Origin: Cytophagales bacterium
GTDB lineage: Bacteria > Bacteroidota > Bacteroidia > Cytophagales > UBA9547
Length of the DNA: 7,291 nucleotides
Direction of reading: 5' to 3'
Assembly (NCBI GenBank): GCA_013298205.1
Contig: JAAFJZ010000055.1
Coordinates: 3,496-10,786, forward strand
Positions 5,992 through 7,291 of this stretch are shown here, piece by piece. The translations under genes and the position numbers were made by a program. The notes beneath the pieces were generated by a model that searched no databases, had not been told where the DNA came from, and worked only from the letters and a program-made list of their open reading frames with translations. The first letter of the stretch is position 1. Every line of letters starts with the position of its first letter.

Positions 5992-6831
5992 ATGAAAAAT
6001 ACTATGATTTTTGTTGTAGCTTTAATTATTAATTCGTGTACAATATCAAAAGAAGAAGAACTCAACTCTATAAATAACAATATTAAATCCATATTTTTAA
6101 ATGAAGGAATTGAAAAATGTATAGTATATGTAGAAAATCTACAATTAAAGAATTTAGATGAATTAGATTCAAATAGAATTAAAATACTTCAAACATTAAA
6201 ACAATTCAAGAATTTCAGTAATCCTAAATTTTATTGGACTATAAAAAATGGTAATAATGAAAACAAATTATACCACTATATAAAAAATAAAAATAGTTCA
6301 ATATTCAAATTTGATTTTATTGATAGTGTTTTTAGAGGAAATACAATAAGTAACCTAAGCGATATTTTGAAATCTCTAAAGATTGAGGATAGTTTGAACT
6401 TAATTGATAAAAAAACCAAACAAATAAAATTACAAAATACAATAAATTTTATCGATATCGATTTTTATACGTCAGTAAAAAATATTGATTCTGAATTTAA
6501 TGAGAATAATTTAAGTATAATTACAAAAAAAGTAAAGAATAAAAATATTACACTTTTTGATTTATATCTTGAAATTACAAATTTTAACAAAAACGCCTAC
6601 AATGAAGCAGTTTTTATTGCCCGTCAAAATGGTTTGCAAGATAGGCGATATGTTGATTTTGTATCTGAAATAAAAGAAAACTATAAATATACATTTATGA
6701 AAAAATATGATTTAGACCAAAATTTATATATGATTTTTACAAATAACTATTGTAGTTGTTTAGGGAAGAATTCTAATAAATATTGTAATGAATTAAAAGG
6801 AAATTTACCTAATTATGAATATTGGAAATAA
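5992..6831 (+). CDS. Predicted lipoprotein of unknown function
   Basis: Starting at the ATG at 5992 gives 279 residues opening MKNTMIFVVALIINSCTIS: a basic residue, a hydrophobic stretch and a lipobox ending at C16. It should therefore be exported, lipidated and membrane-anchored. An in-frame ATG at 5965 adds nine residues (MSFTSSIYN) before the signal, which fits less well, but neither start has a Shine-Dalgarno. The mature part is rich in N, K, I and D, appears largely helical, and ends with a cysteine group C-S-C...C (residues 254, 256 and 265 from this start) in NNYCSCLGKNSNKYC. I recognise no domain. It lies 115 bases after the nuclease gene on the same strand with similar AT-rich composition. 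A functional link to the nuclease is not shown, since one is expected in the cytoplasm and the other in the envelope. Confidence 0.75.
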   Translation: MKNTMIFVVALIINSCTISKEEELNSINNNIKSIFLNEGIEKCIVYVENLQLKNLDELDSNRIKILQTLKQFKNFSNPKFYWTIKNGNNENKLYHYIKNKNSSIFKFDFIDSVFRGNTISNLSDILKSLKIEDSLNLIDKKTKQIKLQNTINFIDIDFYTSVKNIDSEFNENNLSIITKKVKNKNITLFDLYLEITNFNKNAYNEAVFIARQNGLQDRRYVDFVSEIKENYKYTFMKKYDLDQNLYMIFTNNYCSCLGKNSNKYCNELKGNLPNYEYWK

Positions 6832-6860
6832 AATCCATAATTCATAATATTGAAATTGGA

Positions 6861-7142
6861 ATGAATATCGAATTAGTTGGTAATACAGCCAATGAGTTAA
6901 TTCGCAACTATATGCTTTATAAAAATGGGGGATTTGACTTAGAAACCTTTGGGGTGGGTGAATTCCTTAAACGGGTTGTATGAAGTCAAAGTTTATGCCA
7001 AAGGATTACAAAACAGTTTGTGTTATGAATTGGTTTGAGCGATTTACTAGACCCTAATTTTATTCTCACAGCAACCGAAAATCTAATTGAAATGTTGCAA
7101 AGTGTAATTGTATTTGGAAATGATTTTTTGAATAAAACATAA
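6861..7142 (+). pseudogene. Frameshifted remnant of an unidentified gene
   Basis: Three pieces in two frames read like one broken protein. Piece one starts at ATG 6861 (MNIELVGNTANELIRNYM, then GGFDLETFGVGEF) and stops at 6981-6983. The second frame takes over near 6958-6967 with NSLNGLYEVKVYAKGLQNSLCYELV and stops at 7036-7038. From about 7029 the first frame resumes with GLSDLLDPNFILTATENLIEML, ending at TAA 7140-7142. Each piece has ordinary amino-acid makeup, and the switches fall just before each stop, as expected of two compensating indels. I do not recognise the family. Sequencing error in two places is an alternative. The 40-codon first piece could also be a short gene by itself, but the continuity argues against this. 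Confidence 0.5.
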
Positions 7143-7291
7143 GCCACACTTTGCACTAATTGGAGTAATCCAAATTATTTAATCAATTTGGGAAAGAATA
7201 AAAAAAGGAAATTTGAAACTGAAAGAGAAAGTTTTAAAAGAATTATTGAAATAAAAAGTTTAAATTTAATTCATAAACAAGTGTATAACAA
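7143..7291 (+). other. Open frame to the right edge, no gene assigned
   Basis: The frame continuing after the TAA at 7140-7142 has no further stop up to the edge (about 49 codons; it includes NKKRKFETERESFKRIIEIKSLNLI, lysine-rich). It has no ATG. It could be more of the decayed gene or chance openness in AT-rich DNA. No repeat of the mnmE 3' end, hairpin or RNA gene is seen here. Confidence 0.25.

Larger units (their letters stand above)
2605..7291. mobile_element. Remnant of an integrative element behind mnmE (right end not seen)
   Basis: Downstream of mnmE the content switches from housekeeping to mobile-element genes: excisionase-type HTH, ORF6N protein, integrase fragment, then AT-rich cargo and a broken gene. 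A repeat-rich control region sits at the proposed left end. The integrase lacks its catalytic domain, so the element is probably immobile unless helped in trans. Exact boundaries are not known: the left edge is placed at the mnmE stop by inference and the right edge lies beyond the window or has decayed. Confidence 0.5.

Noticed and set aside
7143..7291. Right attachment site of the element
   Set aside because: No copy of the 18-base mnmE end or of the left repeats was found up to the window edge.

Overview
The window looks like chromosomal DNA from a Bacteroidota bacterium (Cytophagia, Flavobacteriia or a relative). The DNA is AT-rich, clear Shine-Dalgarno sequences are scarce, and several protein families are typical of that phylum: a CGWC thioredoxin-fold exported protein, an ORF6N protein, and an integrase with a Bacteroidota-type arm-binding N-terminus. 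The species cannot be told from the sequence.

Left part (1-2604), conserved chromosome. A family 4 glycosyltransferase runs leftward out of the window (GTG start at 565). A rightward pair diverges from it: an exported thioredoxin-like protein (TTG start at 686), then mnmE, the tRNA-modification GTPase, 17 bases later. The last 18 bases of mnmE, coding FCIGK-stop, closely resemble the attachment site that SGI1-type islands use at the 3' end of trmE/mnmE in enterobacteria.

Junction (2605-2866). This gap is highly ordered. It holds a pair of 12-bp direct repeats, a tandem pair of 11-bp repeats, a perfect 13-bp palindrome, and five tandem 10-bp units ending 16 bases before the next start codon. 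It looks like a recombination or control region of a mobile element.

Accessory part (2867 to the end). Three tightly packed genes follow: a zinc-ribbon-like plus excisionase-type HTH protein, an ORF6N protein, and an integrase cut off after about 100 residues with all catalytic residues missing. Next comes a very AT-rich cargo. It has a 574-residue protein with a PD-(D/E)XK nuclease motif and no recognised family, a lipoprotein of unknown function, and the frameshifted remains of another gene running toward the right edge.

The simplest reading is a degraded integrative element parked behind mnmE. It keeps its control genes, has lost its integrase, and carries a putative nuclease that may be an anti-phage or other conflict gene. 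The defence role is inferred from context and motif only.
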